From positions 1 through 42,055 of the forward strand of contig JAFVOP010000009.1 in the NCBI GenBank assembly GCA_017505745.1: 42,055 nt of DNA. Reading direction: 5' to 3'. The position numbers were made by a program, and so were the translations under genes. Source of the DNA: Clostridia bacterium. Lineage in GTDB: Bacteria > Bacillota > Clostridia > Oscillospirales > CAG-272. Of the stretch, positions 1 to 8,327 are shown piece after piece (the stretch's first letter is position 1; the number at the start of each line of letters is the position of its first letter). The notes under the pieces are model-generated. The model saw nothing but the letters and a program-made list of their open reading frames with translations. It made no database searches and was not told the origin of the DNA.

Positions 1-538
1 CATATTCTCCCGTTCCGTATAGACCAATATTCATTTTTATGGGTCGAAGACCAGTTTCGTTCATTTCAGTACACTCCTTTTTTAGTTTCTTCCGAGCTTC
101 CAAAAGTCGCCATGTGACAGTACCTTCGGGAATGTTCAATTGCTCGGATATCTGCTTGGTTGAAAGGCTGTCATAATAGTAAAGAACGATGATATCGCGA
201 TATATCGAAGAAAGCATTGCGATTTTTGTGCGCAACAGATCATAAACTGCTTCTTGATCGTTATCAAAAGCTTCTTCATACGCTATGTCTTCCGGAATGT
301 CATAGGAATACATCGCGCGCTGTTTTCCCATATGACGTCGAAAACTTTTTGTTACGTTACTTGCAATCCCCCAAAGCCACGGTTCAAATTTATTCTCGTC
401 TTTGAGTTTCGGCAATTCTCGTACTACCGTAAAAAGTATTTCCTGCGACAGATCATCAGCCTCCTCGCGAGAATAGGTATGATTTACCGCATATCCATAT
501 ACTTTTTCCACGTAGCTTTCTATAATATTCGCATCCAT
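1..538 (-). CDS. ECF-like RNA polymerase sigma factor, 3' end cut by the window
   Basis: Reading leftward from the ATG at 538, an open frame of 179 codons runs off the left edge. Sigma region 2 spans residues 1-70 (YSREEADDLSQEI, FEPWLWGIA) and sigma region 4 spans about 105-153 (KQISEQLNIPEGTVTWRLLE helix-turn-helix). Unlike an ordinary ECF factor it does not stop after region 4 but continues with GLRPIKMNIGLYGTG. The gene at 4217-5842 has the equivalent GMKPIEACGFGHSG at the same point, so this is probably a paralog with the same long C-terminal extension. An AGGTG ribosome site lies 6-7 nt before the ATG and an extended -10 promoter lies about 77 bp upstream. The sigma fold is certain; the function of the extension is unknown. 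Confidence 0.88.
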   Translation of the reverse strand, partial: MDANIIESYVEKVYGYAVNHTYSREEADDLSQEILFTVVRELPKLKDENKFEPWLWGIASNVTKSFRRHMGKQRAMYSYDIPEDIAYEEAFDNDQEAVYDLLRTKIAMLSSIYRDIIVLYYYDSLSTKQISEQLNIPEGTVTWRLLEARKKLKKECTEMNETGLRPIKMNIGLYGTGEY

Positions 539-614
539 CGTTCTCACCTGCCTTTCACCCATAAAGTGCATTGAATGGATTTTTCATTGGGTACTTTTCA
601 AAATTGTTTGAAAT

Positions 615-623
615 ATTATACCA
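615..623 (-). promoter_or_regulatory. Extended -10 promoter of the left-edge sigma gene
   Basis: On the minus strand the sequence is TGGTATAAT, an extended -10 (TGN-TATAAT). No good -35 is seen. The stretch just downstream (TTTCAAACAATTTTGAAAA) resembles the one after the promoter of the other ECF sigma gene at 20819-20827, which has the same TGGTATAAT. Confidence 0.6.
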
Positions 624-650
624 TAAAATTATGAATTAGTCTATAACGAA

Positions 651-686
651 ACCGCCGAGAGCGACCAAACGGTCACTCTCGGCGGT
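651..686 (-). terminator. Hairpin terminator after the ribbon-helix-helix gene
   Basis: A 16-bp inverted repeat (651-666 with 671-686, one G-U pair, loop of 4) lies just past the stop codon at 692. The T-tract on the minus strand is short (TTTCGTTA), so termination may be partial. Confidence 0.65.
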
Positions 687-691
687 CGTAT

Positions 692-892
692 TCAGATGTC
701 CAATTCCGGCGGGACGTCGATCTCATCGGATACGTATTTTCCGTTTTTCTTCCGCTGCCGTACACATTCCGAAAGGAGATATTCGATCTGGCCGTTCACC
801 GAACGGAAATCGTCCTCCGCCCACGCGGCGATCGCGGCGTAAAGCTTTGGGGAAAGCCGAAGCGGGATCTGCTTTTTTTGCGATTCGTTCAT
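692..892 (-). CDS. Arc-family ribbon-helix-helix DNA-binding protein
   Basis: A 66-aa protein. Residues 8-46 match the Arc/MetJ-type ribbon-helix-helix fold: a beta strand ([14 protein letters not shown]), then two helices around [20 protein letters not shown]. Such proteins bind DNA as dimers; here the target is unknown. The start lies 13 bp after the stop of the SPFH gene (906-1934), so the two are very probably one operon, and a small RHH protein next to an SPFH membrane protein is a pairing I know from Clostridia. The weak ribosome site GGGTGAT precedes the ATG. The C-terminal 20 residues are charged and probably disordered. It may autoregulate the pair, but no operator was identified. 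Confidence 0.85.
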   Translation of the reverse strand: MNESQKKQIPLRLSPKLYAAIAAWAEDDFRSVNGQIEYLLSECVRQRKKNGKYVSDEIDVPPELDI

Positions 893-905
893 AGGGGATC
901 ACCCA

Positions 906-1934
906 TCAGTACAGGCTGCCCGAATTCACTACGGGCTGCGCATCGCGGTTTCCGCAAAGCACCACCAGCAAATTCGATACCATCGCCGCCTTGCGCTCCT
1001 CGTCCAACTGTACGGTCTGATTTTCCGACAGGCGTGCAAGTGCCATTTCCACCATGCCAACCGCGCCGTCCACGATCATCTTTCTTGCATCGATGATGGC
1101 AGACGCCTGTTGCCGTTGCAGCATGACCGCCGCGATCTCGGGAGCATACGCCAGATAGGTAATGCGCGCCTCCACGATCTCAATTCCGGCCTCCTCCACG
1201 CGCTTCTGGATCTCTCCGCGGATCCGATCGGCCACCACGTCACTCGAGCCGCGCAGGCTGCCCTCGTCGGCAATGCCGTCGCCCGTGGTATCTACGTTGG
1301 GCGAGACGTCGTAAGGATAGACGCGTACCACGTTCCGCAACGCGCTGTCGCATTGCAAAGAGAGGAATTCCTTGTAGTTGTACACGTTGAACACCGCCTT
1401 TGCGGTATCCACGATGCGCCACGTCACTGCAATACCGATCTCCACGGGGTTGCCGAGGCAATCGTTGATCTTTTGGCGGTTGTTATTCAGGGTCATGATT
1501 TTCAGGGAGATCTTCATCCCCCCCGACGCCAAAGCCGCCGCATCGGCCGAGCTGCCCTTCCCCAAAGCATCGCGCTTGTTGCTGACGTCTCCGCTCTGAT
1601 TGAGCTTGGTGTAGGCGGCAGGATTGACGGCTCCGCAGAAAGGATTAACCGCGTAAAAGCCCTCGCCCTTCAAGGTGCCCACGTATTTTCCGAACAACGT
1701 CAATACCAGAGCCTCCTGTGGCTTGAGCACGCGCAGACCGCACAGCGGGATCCATCCCACGCAGAGCACCACCATCGAGATACCAAAGAGCACCCAAGCT
1801 GCCGAATAGCCGTAGTCCTCCGCCAAAATGCCTCCCGCAATCACACCTGCGGTGGCAAGCAACAACACCAACAGATTCACGATCAATACGGGCATACCCT
1901 TTTTCGCATTCTTCAAAATCTTTTCTTCCATCAT
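906..1934 (-). CDS. SPFH/Band 7 domain membrane protein
   Basis: A 342-aa protein. Two hydrophobic segments near the N-terminus (about residues 13-34 and 45-66) are followed by a prohibitin/stomatin-type SPFH domain: [20 protein letters not shown], an internal [20 protein letters not shown] strand-helix, then [32 protein letters not shown] and a coiled-coil-like helix with [16 protein letters not shown] proteins oligomerise at membranes and organise microdomains or regulate proteases; the client here is unknown. AGGAGG sits 4 nt before the first ATG (1934) and 7 nt before a second in-frame ATG (1931), so either could start translation. It is the first gene of an operon with the ribbon-helix-helix gene at 692-892. 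Confidence 0.9.
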   Translation of the reverse strand: MMEEKILKNAKKGMPVLIVNLLVLLLATAGVIAGGILAEDYGYSAAWVLFGISMVVLCVGWIPLCGLRVLKPQEALVLTLFGKYVGTLKGEGFYAVNPFCGAVNPAAYTKLNQSGDVSNKRDALGKGSSADAAALASGGMKISLKIMTLNNNRQKINDCLGNPVEIGIAVTWRIVDTAKAVFNVYNYKEFLSLQCDSALRNVVRVYPYDVSPNVDTTGDGIADEGSLRGSSDVVADRIRGEIQKRVEEAGIEIVEARITYLAYAPEIAAVMLQRQQASAIIDARKMIVDGAVGMVEMALARLSENQTVQLDEERKAAMVSNLLVVLCGNRDAQPVVNSGSLY

Positions 1935-1963
1935 ACGACCTCCTATAGTCTTTTGATATTAAA

Positions 1964-1992
1964 ATGATATCACAATTATTTCAAATTGTCAA
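1964..1992 (-). promoter_or_regulatory. Sigma-A promoter of the SPFH operon
   Basis: Minus strand TTGACA (1992-1987), 17-nt spacer, TATCAT (1969-1964). It lies about 30 bp before the SPFH start codon. Confidence 0.75.
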
Positions 1993-2028
1993 TAGTTTTT
2001 GAAAAATTTTTGAAAAAATATATAGAAA

Positions 2029-2061
2029 GCTCCGAGCCGGAAAAACTGCCGGGCTCGGAGC
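2029..2061 (-). terminator. Intrinsic terminator of the GH13 gene
   Basis: A 10-bp GC-rich stem (GCTCCGAGCC / GGCTCGGAGC) with a 13-nt loop, directly after the stop codon at 2067 and followed on the minus strand by a T-rich stretch. Confidence 0.8.
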
Positions 2062-2066
2062 AAATC

Positions 2067-4076
2067 TTAGTTTTGCTTTTTCTGTTTCGTGGGAATCCGT
2101 TGGATGCACAGCCCCGTCCGCGCGGGCAGATAGATCGGCACCTTGTAGTTGCCGTCGGGATGCTTGGCGGCCTTGTAGACGTAATCCTTGGAGATGCGGT
2201 CCCAACCGCCAAAGGCCTGCTCGTCCGTAGAAAAGGACACTTGATATCGTCCGCTCTTCGGCACGGGGATAAAATACCCCTCGTAGGAGCATTCCGGGCT
2301 GAAATTGAGCGCAAACGTGCAGTCGCCGCGCCGATACACCAGCACCTGCTTGCACTCATCGATAAACAGACACTCGGGCGCGCGCAGAAGGAGCTTTTCC
2401 TCCTTCGCCAAGGCCAGGAGCTCCCGATCAAAGGCCTGCAGGTATTGATACTTCAAAAAGGGACTGTCGGCAAGGCTCCATTGGCGGCGGCAGTAGAAAT
2501 AACTCCACCCGTTGCCTTCTCGCGGGAAGTCGATCCACTCGGGATGCCCAAATTCGTTCCCCATAAAGTTGAGATAGCCGTCGCCGCCCACCGTTACGGT
2601 AGCCATGCGGATCAGCTTTATCAACGCCATGCCGCGCGCCACCACGGGGTCGCGGCTTTCGCAATTCATGTCGGTGTACATGTGGCTGTCGCACATGCGG
2701 AAAAGCAGGGTCTTGTCCCCCACCAGGGCTTGATCGTGTGACTCGGCATAGCCGATATACTTCTCACCCGGTCGCCGTCCCGTCAATTCCCCCCATATCT
2801 GCCACATGTTCCAGTGCTCGTCGGGGACCTCCCGAAGTAGCTTGATCCAAAGGTCGGGCTCGCCCATCGCCAAGCGGTAGTCAAATCCGATCCCGCCCTC
2901 GCGGATCGGCAAGCACATGCCGGGCATCGCCGACATATCCTCCGCCACCGTTACGGCGTGCGGATTGACCTCGCGGATCAGCTCGTTGGCAAGCTGGAGA
3001 TAGGTGATCGCCTCGGTATCGGTGTTCAGCGAAAAATACTTGCTGTAATCGGTAAACGCCGTTCCAAGGCCGTGATCGTGATAGATCATCGAGGTCACCC
3101 CGTCAAAGCGGAAGCCGTCAAAATGATATTCGGTCATCCAGAATTTGAGATTAGAAAGCAGAAAATGGAGCACTTCATTTTTGTTATAATGAAAGAGCTT
3201 GGTTCCCCATGCGGGATGCTCTCCGCGCGCGCCCTCGTGGAAAAACTGATACGCGGTGCCGTCAAATTCGTTAATGCCCTCGGCGGTGTTTTTCACCGCG
3301 TGGGAATGCACCAGATCCAACAGGACCGTGATCCCCAGCTGATGCGCGGCATCCACCAGCTCCTTCAGCTCCCGAGGGGTTCCGTAACGCGACGAGGCGG
3401 CGAAAAAGGACGACACCTGATATCCAAAGGACCCGTAATAGGGGTGCTCCATGATCGCCATGATCTGGATCGTATTGTATCCAAGCGCATGGATGCGCGG
3501 AAGGATCTGCTCGCGAAATTCGCGATACGTTCCCACGCCCTCGCGCTCCTGCGCCATACCCACGTGGCACTCATAGATCAAAAGCTCCTTTTTGCGAGGA
3601 ATAAACGCGGCGTCCTTCCATTCGTAAGGAGCCTCATCCACGATCGCGCCGCTCCATTGGTAGGTCTGCGGATCTTGCAGGACGCGGCGGATATAAAGCG
3701 GGATCCGTTCGAGCAGTTGGCCGCCCGAACGCACGACCGTTTTTACACGGCATCCGTCCCAAAGAGCCTCCCGTCCGGGCAGAAAGATCTCAAACACGCC
3801 GTTCCCAAGAGGCGTGAGTTTCAGATCCAGCCAGCGCCAATCCACCATGTCGCCGGTAAGATAGACCTCCTCGGCGGCAGGCGCCCATTCGCGGTAGTAC
3901 CAACCGTCCTCGGTTTTGTGGAATCCAAAATACTCGTGACCGTTGGCAAAATCCAAAAGACGTCCTTTCGCACCCACCAATTCGCGCTTTTTTCGACGGT
4001 AGTTTTTCATGCGGAGCGCAATATCCTTCTCATACGGCACCAGATACGGATCCCGTTCCAAAATTTTATACGGCAT
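2067..4076 (-). CDS. Glycogen branching enzyme-like GH13 alpha-glucan enzyme
   Basis: A 669-aa protein. A CBM48-like N-terminal region (about 60-130) precedes the GH13 barrel. All four GH13 motifs are visible: DLVHSH (254-259), GFRFDGVTSM with nucleophile Asp325, AEDMS with acid Glu379, and ESHDQ with Asp448. FDYRLAMGEPDLWIKLL and the overall order resemble the eukaryote-type branching enzymes (GH13 subfamily 8), which transfer alpha-1,4 chains to form alpha-1,6 branches. The start at 4076 is chosen because AGGAGG lies 6 nt upstream and the promoter (4131-4159) is just before it; a longer frame to 4241 would run through the promoter. It is monocistronic, with no other glycogen genes nearby. 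Another branching or debranching GH13 activity is possible. Confidence 0.88.
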   Translation of the reverse strand: MPYKILERDPYLVPYEKDIALRMKNYRRKKRELVGAKGRLLDFANGHEYFGFHKTEDGWYYREWAPAAEEVYLTGDMVDWRWLDLKLTPLGNGVFEIFLPGREALWDGCRVKTVVRSGGQLLERIPLYIRRVLQDPQTYQWSGAIVDEAPYEWKDAAFIPRKKELLIYECHVGMAQEREGVGTYREFREQILPRIHALGYNTIQIMAIMEHPYYGSFGYQVSSFFAASSRYGTPRELKELVDAAHQLGITVLLDLVHSHAVKNTAEGINEFDGTAYQFFHEGARGEHPAWGTKLFHYNKNEVLHFLLSNLKFWMTEYHFDGFRFDGVTSMIYHDHGLGTAFTDYSKYFSLNTDTEAITYLQLANELIREVNPHAVTVAEDMSAMPGMCLPIREGGIGFDYRLAMGEPDLWIKLLREVPDEHWNMWQIWGELTGRRPGEKYIGYAESHDQALVGDKTLLFRMCDSHMYTDMNCESRDPVVARGMALIKLIRMATVTVGGDGYLNFMGNEFGHPEWIDFPREGNGWSYFYCRRQWSLADSPFLKYQYLQAFDRELLALAKEEKLLLRAPECLFIDECKQVLVYRRGDCTFALNFSPECSYEGYFIPVPKSGRYQVSFSTDEQAFGGWDRISKDYVYKAAKHPDGNYKVPIYLPARTGLCIQRIPTKQKKQN

Positions 4077-4130
4077 GGCAACCTCCTTCGGGCAAGCCTC
4101 GTTTTCCGGTATACGGCTTGTCCTACCTTT

Positions 4131-4159
4131 ATTATATCCGTTTTTATGCCGTTTGTCAA
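4131..4159 (-). promoter_or_regulatory. Consensus sigma-A promoter of the GH13 gene
   Basis: Minus strand TTGACA (4159-4154), exactly 17 nt, TATAAT (4136-4131). It fixes the GH13 start downstream at 4076. Confidence 0.9.
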
Positions 4160-4177
4160 CTCCAACCTTGCAAAAGA

Positions 4178-4211
4178 ACAAGCCGAAACCGTTCGTGCGA
4201 TTTCGGCTTGT
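4178..4211 (-). terminator. Intrinsic terminator of the long sigma-factor gene
   Basis: An 11-bp stem (ACAAGCCGAAA / TTTCGGCTTGT), 12-nt loop, followed on the minus strand by TTCTTTTGC; it starts 6 bp past the stop codon at 4217. Confidence 0.8.
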
Positions 4212-4216
4212 TTCGA

Positions 4217-5842
4217 TCATACCTGCGGCAATACGTCGCAAAATAGAAGCAACTGCGAGCTTACCCGTTCCTGTTCGGTCAGGGGCTTGAAGGTTCCATT
4301 TTCATACAAAATATCCATCACCATCAGTGCCACCATGTTGTCCACAAAGCCGCCGGCGCTCCAATTGATCACCAGATCACGCATCTGCGGCGGATATTTT
4401 TTTGCTTCCATGGATGCCATCTCCAACGCGGAGTCGGCAAAATGTCTTTTCAGGGACTCCTCAAGAGACGGAAGCGCTTTGAAAAACGCCTTTGCCTCGC
4501 CTCGCACCATCATGATATTCACCTTTCCGTCATCGGTGAGGTATCTGCGCTGGCGCAACCGCTTGAATTTGTTTTCATTCGCGCAACCGTCTGTGATCGC
4601 GCCGGTCAGATATTCGTACAGATATTCATAATCCGCCGTGCGATTGTTTTCCCATGCCCCTTCCCGAGAGCTGTAACGGGTATCCACCGACCAGGAATAT
4701 ACCGATGGATATTTCTCCGACCAACGCGTCATATTTCCACACGCCCAATAGGGGGGCAGATTTGGATAGATGCTTGTGTATTCGGGATCGGATTGCGTTT
4801 TCGGCAAATGAACGTATGCAATATAATCGCCGCCGTCCGCGGTCTGGATGCGATAGGAAGCAAGATCCTTTTTTACGGAAAGATCGCACTTATTGAGCAC
4901 AGCGTAAAAGATCACCGCAGCTTCAAAAAGTTCGCGATTTCCGCTCGGAATATATACGTCCGATACGTCCGCAATCGCGCGACGCACCGCAGGTACGTAT
5001 TCTTTTACCAGCAACTCCGCCAGCTCACGCTTCTTCCCAATCAAAAGATCCCTTTGTTCCAATGAGTAGGTTTCCAAATCGAATTTTACAAACGTGGTAT
5101 ATCGCTCTCCCGCCTGACGAACCAAAAAGCCGTTTTCCTCCAGCATTTTCACCTTGTCTTCAATAAATACGGGAGTCATTCCAAGCTCTTCGGCAATCTG
5201 CTCCTTGGTCTTGGGAGTAAAATACACACTGTATACAATGTTGAGGTTTAGTTTATCCTCCAGATAGTATTCGGGACCGCCGTTCTTCCCGGGGGTTCCG
5301 CTGTGCCCAAAGCCGCAAGCTTCGATCGGCTTCATTCCAAGCTTTCCAATCTTTCTTTCCATAGTAAACCCTTTCTTTAATTCATTTCGTGCTTTGTTGA
5401 GATGCCACTTTACGGTCCCCTCGGGAAGTCCCATCTCATTGGCAATTTGGGAAATGGGACGGTTTTCGTAATAAAAGGAATAAACAATCTCGCGACGCTT
5501 TTGCGTTAAAAAGGCAATCTCTCGACGCAACCGTCGGAGCTCCTCTTCGGGATCCTCATCCAAAAGCTCCGAATCATCGGGAAAATCCATTCCGTCGATC
5601 GAAATTCCCACCCGATTCTTTTTTGATGCAACAAAGCGGGAATATACGTGTTCGCTGATGCGCCATATATATCCGTCCGTGTTGTAGATCTCTTTTGCGG
5701 AAAGCAAGGACAAATACACCTTCTCTACAATATCCGAGCAGAGTTCTTCTGCTTCCTGATAATAAAAGGCTTTTTGCATTGCAAATCCGTAAATTTTGGG
5801 GAGATATTCAACGATGATCTCATCTGCTTTTTGTTTATCCAT
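4217..5842 (-). CDS. Sigma-70 family factor with long C-terminal extension
   Basis: A 541-aa protein, about three times the usual ECF length. Sigma region 2 is at about 10-70 and region 4 at about 110-157 (ISQIANEMGLPEGTVKWHLN). A short glycine-rich linker follows (GMKPIEACGFGHSGTPGKNG, 169-188), then a winged-helix-like segment (about 200-252, TKEQIAEELGMTPVFIEDKV and a wing ending TTFVKF), then about 290 residues that I do not recognise, with no membrane segment. The extension could be a built-in ligand-sensing or anti-sigma module. GAGG lies 8 nt before the ATG. It stands alone, with no anti-sigma gene beside it, which fits a self-contained regulator. The truncated gene at 1-538 shares the post-region-4 motif. 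Confidence 0.85.
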   Translation of the reverse strand: MDKQKADEIIVEYLPKIYGFAMQKAFYYQEAEELCSDIVEKVYLSLLSAKEIYNTDGYIWRISEHVYSRFVASKKNRVGISIDGMDFPDDSELLDEDPEEELRRLRREIAFLTQKRREIVYSFYYENRPISQIANEMGLPEGTVKWHLNKARNELKKGFTMERKIGKLGMKPIEACGFGHSGTPGKNGGPEYYLEDKLNLNIVYSVYFTPKTKEQIAEELGMTPVFIEDKVKMLEENGFLVRQAGERYTTFVKFDLETYSLEQRDLLIGKKRELAELLVKEYVPAVRRAIADVSDVYIPSGNRELFEAAVIFYAVLNKCDLSVKKDLASYRIQTADGGDYIAYVHLPKTQSDPEYTSIYPNLPPYWACGNMTRWSEKYPSVYSWSVDTRYSSREGAWENNRTADYEYLYEYLTGAITDGCANENKFKRLRQRRYLTDDGKVNIMMVRGEAKAFFKALPSLEESLKRHFADSALEMASMEAKKYPPQMRDLVINWSAGGFVDNMVALMVMDILYENGTFKPLTEQERVSSQLLLFCDVLPQV

Positions 5843-6069
5843 TTCATTACCTCGGCGCCGTTTGCCTATACAGTGTCAAGAAAGCCGAAAAGGTTGGCGT
5901 TTTTTAAAAAAAAGATTGAAAAAGAACACTATGAGGGGCGGTAATTGCGCGTCTGCCGCGCGTAGCAGAAACCAATTTAGTAATAAACAACGTGTCAAAA
6001 GTTCTTGAAAGGGGGCAAAACGTGCAAGCACGTTGGGGAACTTCCTCCAAGAAGTTCCCCAACAAAAAT
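5843..6069. other. Gene-free spacer with hairpins
   Basis: No coding frame is supported. Apart from the tandem hairpin at 6019-6063 it holds a weak inverted repeat (TCTGC..GCAGA, near 5951-5968) and a TTGACA-like hexamer (5879-5874, minus strand) without a matching -10. The promoter of the sigma gene at 5842 is therefore unclear. Confidence 0.4.
6019..6063 (-). terminator. Tandem hairpin terminator after the SGNH hydrolase gene
   Basis: Minus-strand order: a 12-bp stem (GTTGGGGAACTT / AAGTTCCCCAAC, 6032-6063), then an overlapping 7-bp palindrome AACGTGC-TT-GCACGTT (6034-6019) followed by TTTTG. It starts 7 bp after the stop codon at 6070. Confidence 0.7.
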
Positions 6070-7167
6070 TCAAACCGTCTGTTGTGTGAATGCGCGCTCA
6101 AGCGTGGCACCGATGGCATCGGCCATCAGAGCAAAGCCGAGATCGTTGGGATGACAACCGTCCACGGTGCACATGTTGGCGTATTTGCCGCGGAAGATCG
6201 ACTCGCCGTCGATAAAATAGACGTTGCGGTCGCCCTGCGCGCGCGCATAGCGATAGGTGTCGATGATCACGTCACGTCGGGTCATCGCATCCTCATAATT
6301 GCGGTCCACATGCACACGCGAGATCATGATATACGGAATATCCGCATGCTTTGCCCGAATTGCCTGATACAGAGGCAGGTGCGTCTCTCGCAGATGCTCG
6401 GGCGTAGGCGCGTTGGCATCGTAGTCGCAAACAAACGCCATCATATCGAGCCCGGCCAGATACCGAACGATCTCAGGCTCTCCTTTCCCGCTTCCCGAGA
6501 AACCCAGATTGATATAATCCAGTCCCATGCGTTGCGTGATCACGTTTTGGTAGCTATTGCCCGGACGCGAAGCGCATCCGCCCTGCGTGATCGAGCTGCC
6601 GTAATACACCACGGGCTTTTCATTGCGGTATTTCATACCGCCTCCAAGCGTTGCGTCCTGCTGCAATCCGATCTGCAGATCACGCACACGGCTGTAGGAC
6701 GGAAAGTGGATCGTAAAATGCCGCATCCTTTTCTCGGAAAACCGCACGACCGACTCGTATCCGCCCGTAAAATCAAACGCGGGACGAAACTCTTTGTAAA
6801 AACGCGTGATCCCCGTTGCCAGATCGTCCACGTACAGATCAAAGGCCGAGCTTCCCGTGAGCGCAAAGTGCGGCATCCGTCCGATCTTCGGCATCTCTGC
6901 CCGAATCGCCACGTACAGAGAATCGGTGGAAAAACGCACGCGACCGCCTGCCGTATGATAGGCCATACCCGCTACGCCCTTACTTACCGTTTGTGCTACT
7001 TCATCGGGCATCCGCTTAAAATCGGGCTCGGTTCGGTAGTTGTATAATCCGTACACCTCAAACGGCGCGCGACGAACATCATAGTACGCAATGTCGGGCT
7101 CGTTGACCGTAGACTGCACCGCCATATTTTTGTCGATCAACTCGATTTTTTCAATATTTTCTCTCAT
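6070..7167 (-). CDS. SGNH/GDSL-type hydrolase
   Basis: A 365-aa protein with an N-terminal beta-sandwich-like region (about 1-180) and a C-terminal SGNH domain: GSSITQG with candidate nucleophile Ser192 (190-196), GFSGSGKGE (block II), DYDANAP (block III, Asn252), and VDGCHPND with Asp336 and His339. These enzymes are esterases, often deacetylases of carbohydrates or envelope polymers. No signal peptide is seen, so it is probably cytoplasmic. The gene at 39968-41056 is a full-length paralog with the same motif order. It starts 57 bp after cysK with no terminator between, so it may be co-transcribed. The ribosome site AGAGG is 12 nt from the ATG, a little far. Confidence 0.88.
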   Translation of the reverse strand: MRENIEKIELIDKNMAVQSTVNEPDIAYYDVRRAPFEVYGLYNYRTEPDFKRMPDEVAQTVSKGVAGMAYHTAGGRVRFSTDSLYVAIRAEMPKIGRMPHFALTGSSAFDLYVDDLATGITRFYKEFRPAFDFTGGYESVVRFSEKRMRHFTIHFPSYSRVRDLQIGLQQDATLGGGMKYRNEKPVVYYGSSITQGGCASRPGNSYQNVITQRMGLDYINLGFSGSGKGEPEIVRYLAGLDMMAFVCDYDANAPTPEHLRETHLPLYQAIRAKHADIPYIMISRVHVDRNYEDAMTRRDVIIDTYRYARAQGDRNVYFIDGESIFRGKYANMCTVDGCHPNDLGFALMADAIGATLERAFTQQTV

Positions 7168-7223
7168 ATTTGCTGAAAACCTCTTCTTTTTTAGAGAAAT
7201 TCTTATTCTTATTTTCGATTATG

Positions 7224-8150
7224 TCAGTTTTGAAACAACGGCGTGGATAAATACCGCTCTCCCGTATCGGGAAGCAGGACCGCGATCCGCAGATCCTTGT
7301 ACTCGGGGCGATTGGCCAGCGCGGTAGCCGCGTGCAATGCTGCGCCCGAGGAAATACCGCAAAGAAGCCCTTCGCACGCCGCCAATCGACGGGCGGCCTC
7401 GTAGGCCTCCTCTTCGGTCACCGCAATCACTTCATCGTACAGGCTTCGATCCAGATTTTCGGGCACGAAATTGGCTCCGATCCCTTGAAGCCCGTGCGCC
7501 CCCGCGCACCCCTTGGAAAGCAGAGGCGAGGCGGCCGGCTCCACCGCAATCACGCGGCACATTGGGTTCTGTTCTTTGAGATAGCGCCCCGTTCCGCTCA
7601 GCGTGCCTCCCGTTCCCACGCCCGCCACAAACGCGTCTACCCGCCCCTCACAGTCCCTCCAGATCTCAGGGCCCGTGGTTTGATAGTGCGCCATCGGGTT
7701 GGCGGGGTTGTCAAACTGAGACGGAAGAAAGCTTCCTTCCATTTCGGCGGCAAGCGCTTTGGCTTTCTCAACCGCCCCCTGCATTCCCTCATTTCCGGGC
7801 GTGAGGACGATCTCGGCGCCGTACGCCGCCAACAGCTGCCTGCGTTCCATGCTCATGGTATCGGGCATAGTCAAAATCAACCGATATCCTCTTGCCGACG
7901 CGATTGCCGCAAGTCCGATTCCCGTGTTTCCGCTGGTGGGCTCGATCACGGTTGCCCCGGGTTTTAACAGACCGCGCGCCTCGGCATCATTCAAGAGGAA
8001 CAGGGCCACACGGTCCTTCACGCTTCCCGCGGGATTGAAGGACTCTACCTTACAAAGCAAGGTTGCTGACGGACAATAGGTTCGGCAATAGCGTTCGGGT
8101 AACAGCATGGGCGTGTTACCGATCATCTCTTCCATACGGTGATAAATCAT
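7224..8150 (-). CDS. cysK: Cysteine synthase (O-acetylserine sulfhydrylase)
   Basis: A 308-aa fold-type II PLP enzyme that makes L-cysteine from O-acetylserine and sulfide. The PLP lysine lies in NPAGSVKDR (Lys45), the substrate-binding TSGNTG loop is at 72-77, the phosphate loop GTGGT at 179-183, and GISSGA is near 264. Length is typical for CysK/CysM. The ATG at 8150 has only a weak adjacent ribosome site; a strong AGGAGG (8180-8175) lies upstream, separated from the ATG by a small GC-rich hairpin (see 8161-8180). An internal ATG six codons in is an alternative. It has its own consensus promoter, and the SGNH gene follows in the same direction. Confidence 0.93.
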   Translation of the reverse strand: MIYHRMEEMIGNTPMLLPERYCRTYCPSATLLCKVESFNPAGSVKDRVALFLLNDAEARGLLKPGATVIEPTSGNTGIGLAAIASARGYRLILTMPDTMSMERRQLLAAYGAEIVLTPGNEGMQGAVEKAKALAAEMEGSFLPSQFDNPANPMAHYQTTGPEIWRDCEGRVDAFVAGVGTGGTLSGTGRYLKEQNPMCRVIAVEPAASPLLSKGCAGAHGLQGIGANFVPENLDRSLYDEVIAVTEEEAYEAARRLAACEGLLCGISSGAALHAATALANRPEYKDLRIAVLLPDTGERYLSTPLFQN

Positions 8151-8160
8151 AAACTTCTGC

Positions 8161-8180
8161 GGGCGAACGTCGCCCCTCCT
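8161..8180 (-). promoter_or_regulatory. Hairpin between Shine-Dalgarno and start of cysK
   Basis: On the minus strand AGGAGG (8180-8175) is directly followed by a 6-bp stem GGGCGA-CGT-TCGCCC (8175-8161), then 10 nt to the ATG. If the stem folds, it brings the ribosome site to a usable distance; if opened or shifted, translation could change. It could be simply a structural spacer. Confidence 0.45.
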
Positions 8181-8204
8181 CCGCTCCTGGATTTTGTTTT
8201 GTTC

Positions 8205-8233
8205 ATTATATCACGCTTTTGAGTTGGTGTCAA
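8205..8233 (-). promoter_or_regulatory. Consensus sigma-A promoter of cysK
   Basis: Minus strand TTGACA (8233-8228), 17 nt, TATAAT (8210-8205), placed just after the rpsT terminator. Confidence 0.9.
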
Positions 8234-8244
8234 GAAATCCAAAA

Positions 8245-8278
8245 GAAAAAACGCAGCAACGAGATCTCATTGCTGCGT
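8245..8278 (-). terminator. Intrinsic terminator of rpsT
   Basis: A 9-bp stem (ACGCAGCAA / TTGCTGCGT, 8251-8259 with 8270-8278) with a palindromic GAGATCTC loop, followed on the minus strand by six T residues. Confidence 0.92.
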
Positions 8279-8327
8279 ATTTTCGCGGCTTGCGGTGGGT
8301 TATTCCGCTTGCCGTATGGATTTTTGA

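Noticed and set aside
4077-4241. Longer N-terminus for the GH13 enzyme
   Set aside because: It would include the consensus promoter and overlap the end of the sigma gene; the start at 4076 has a good ribosome site.
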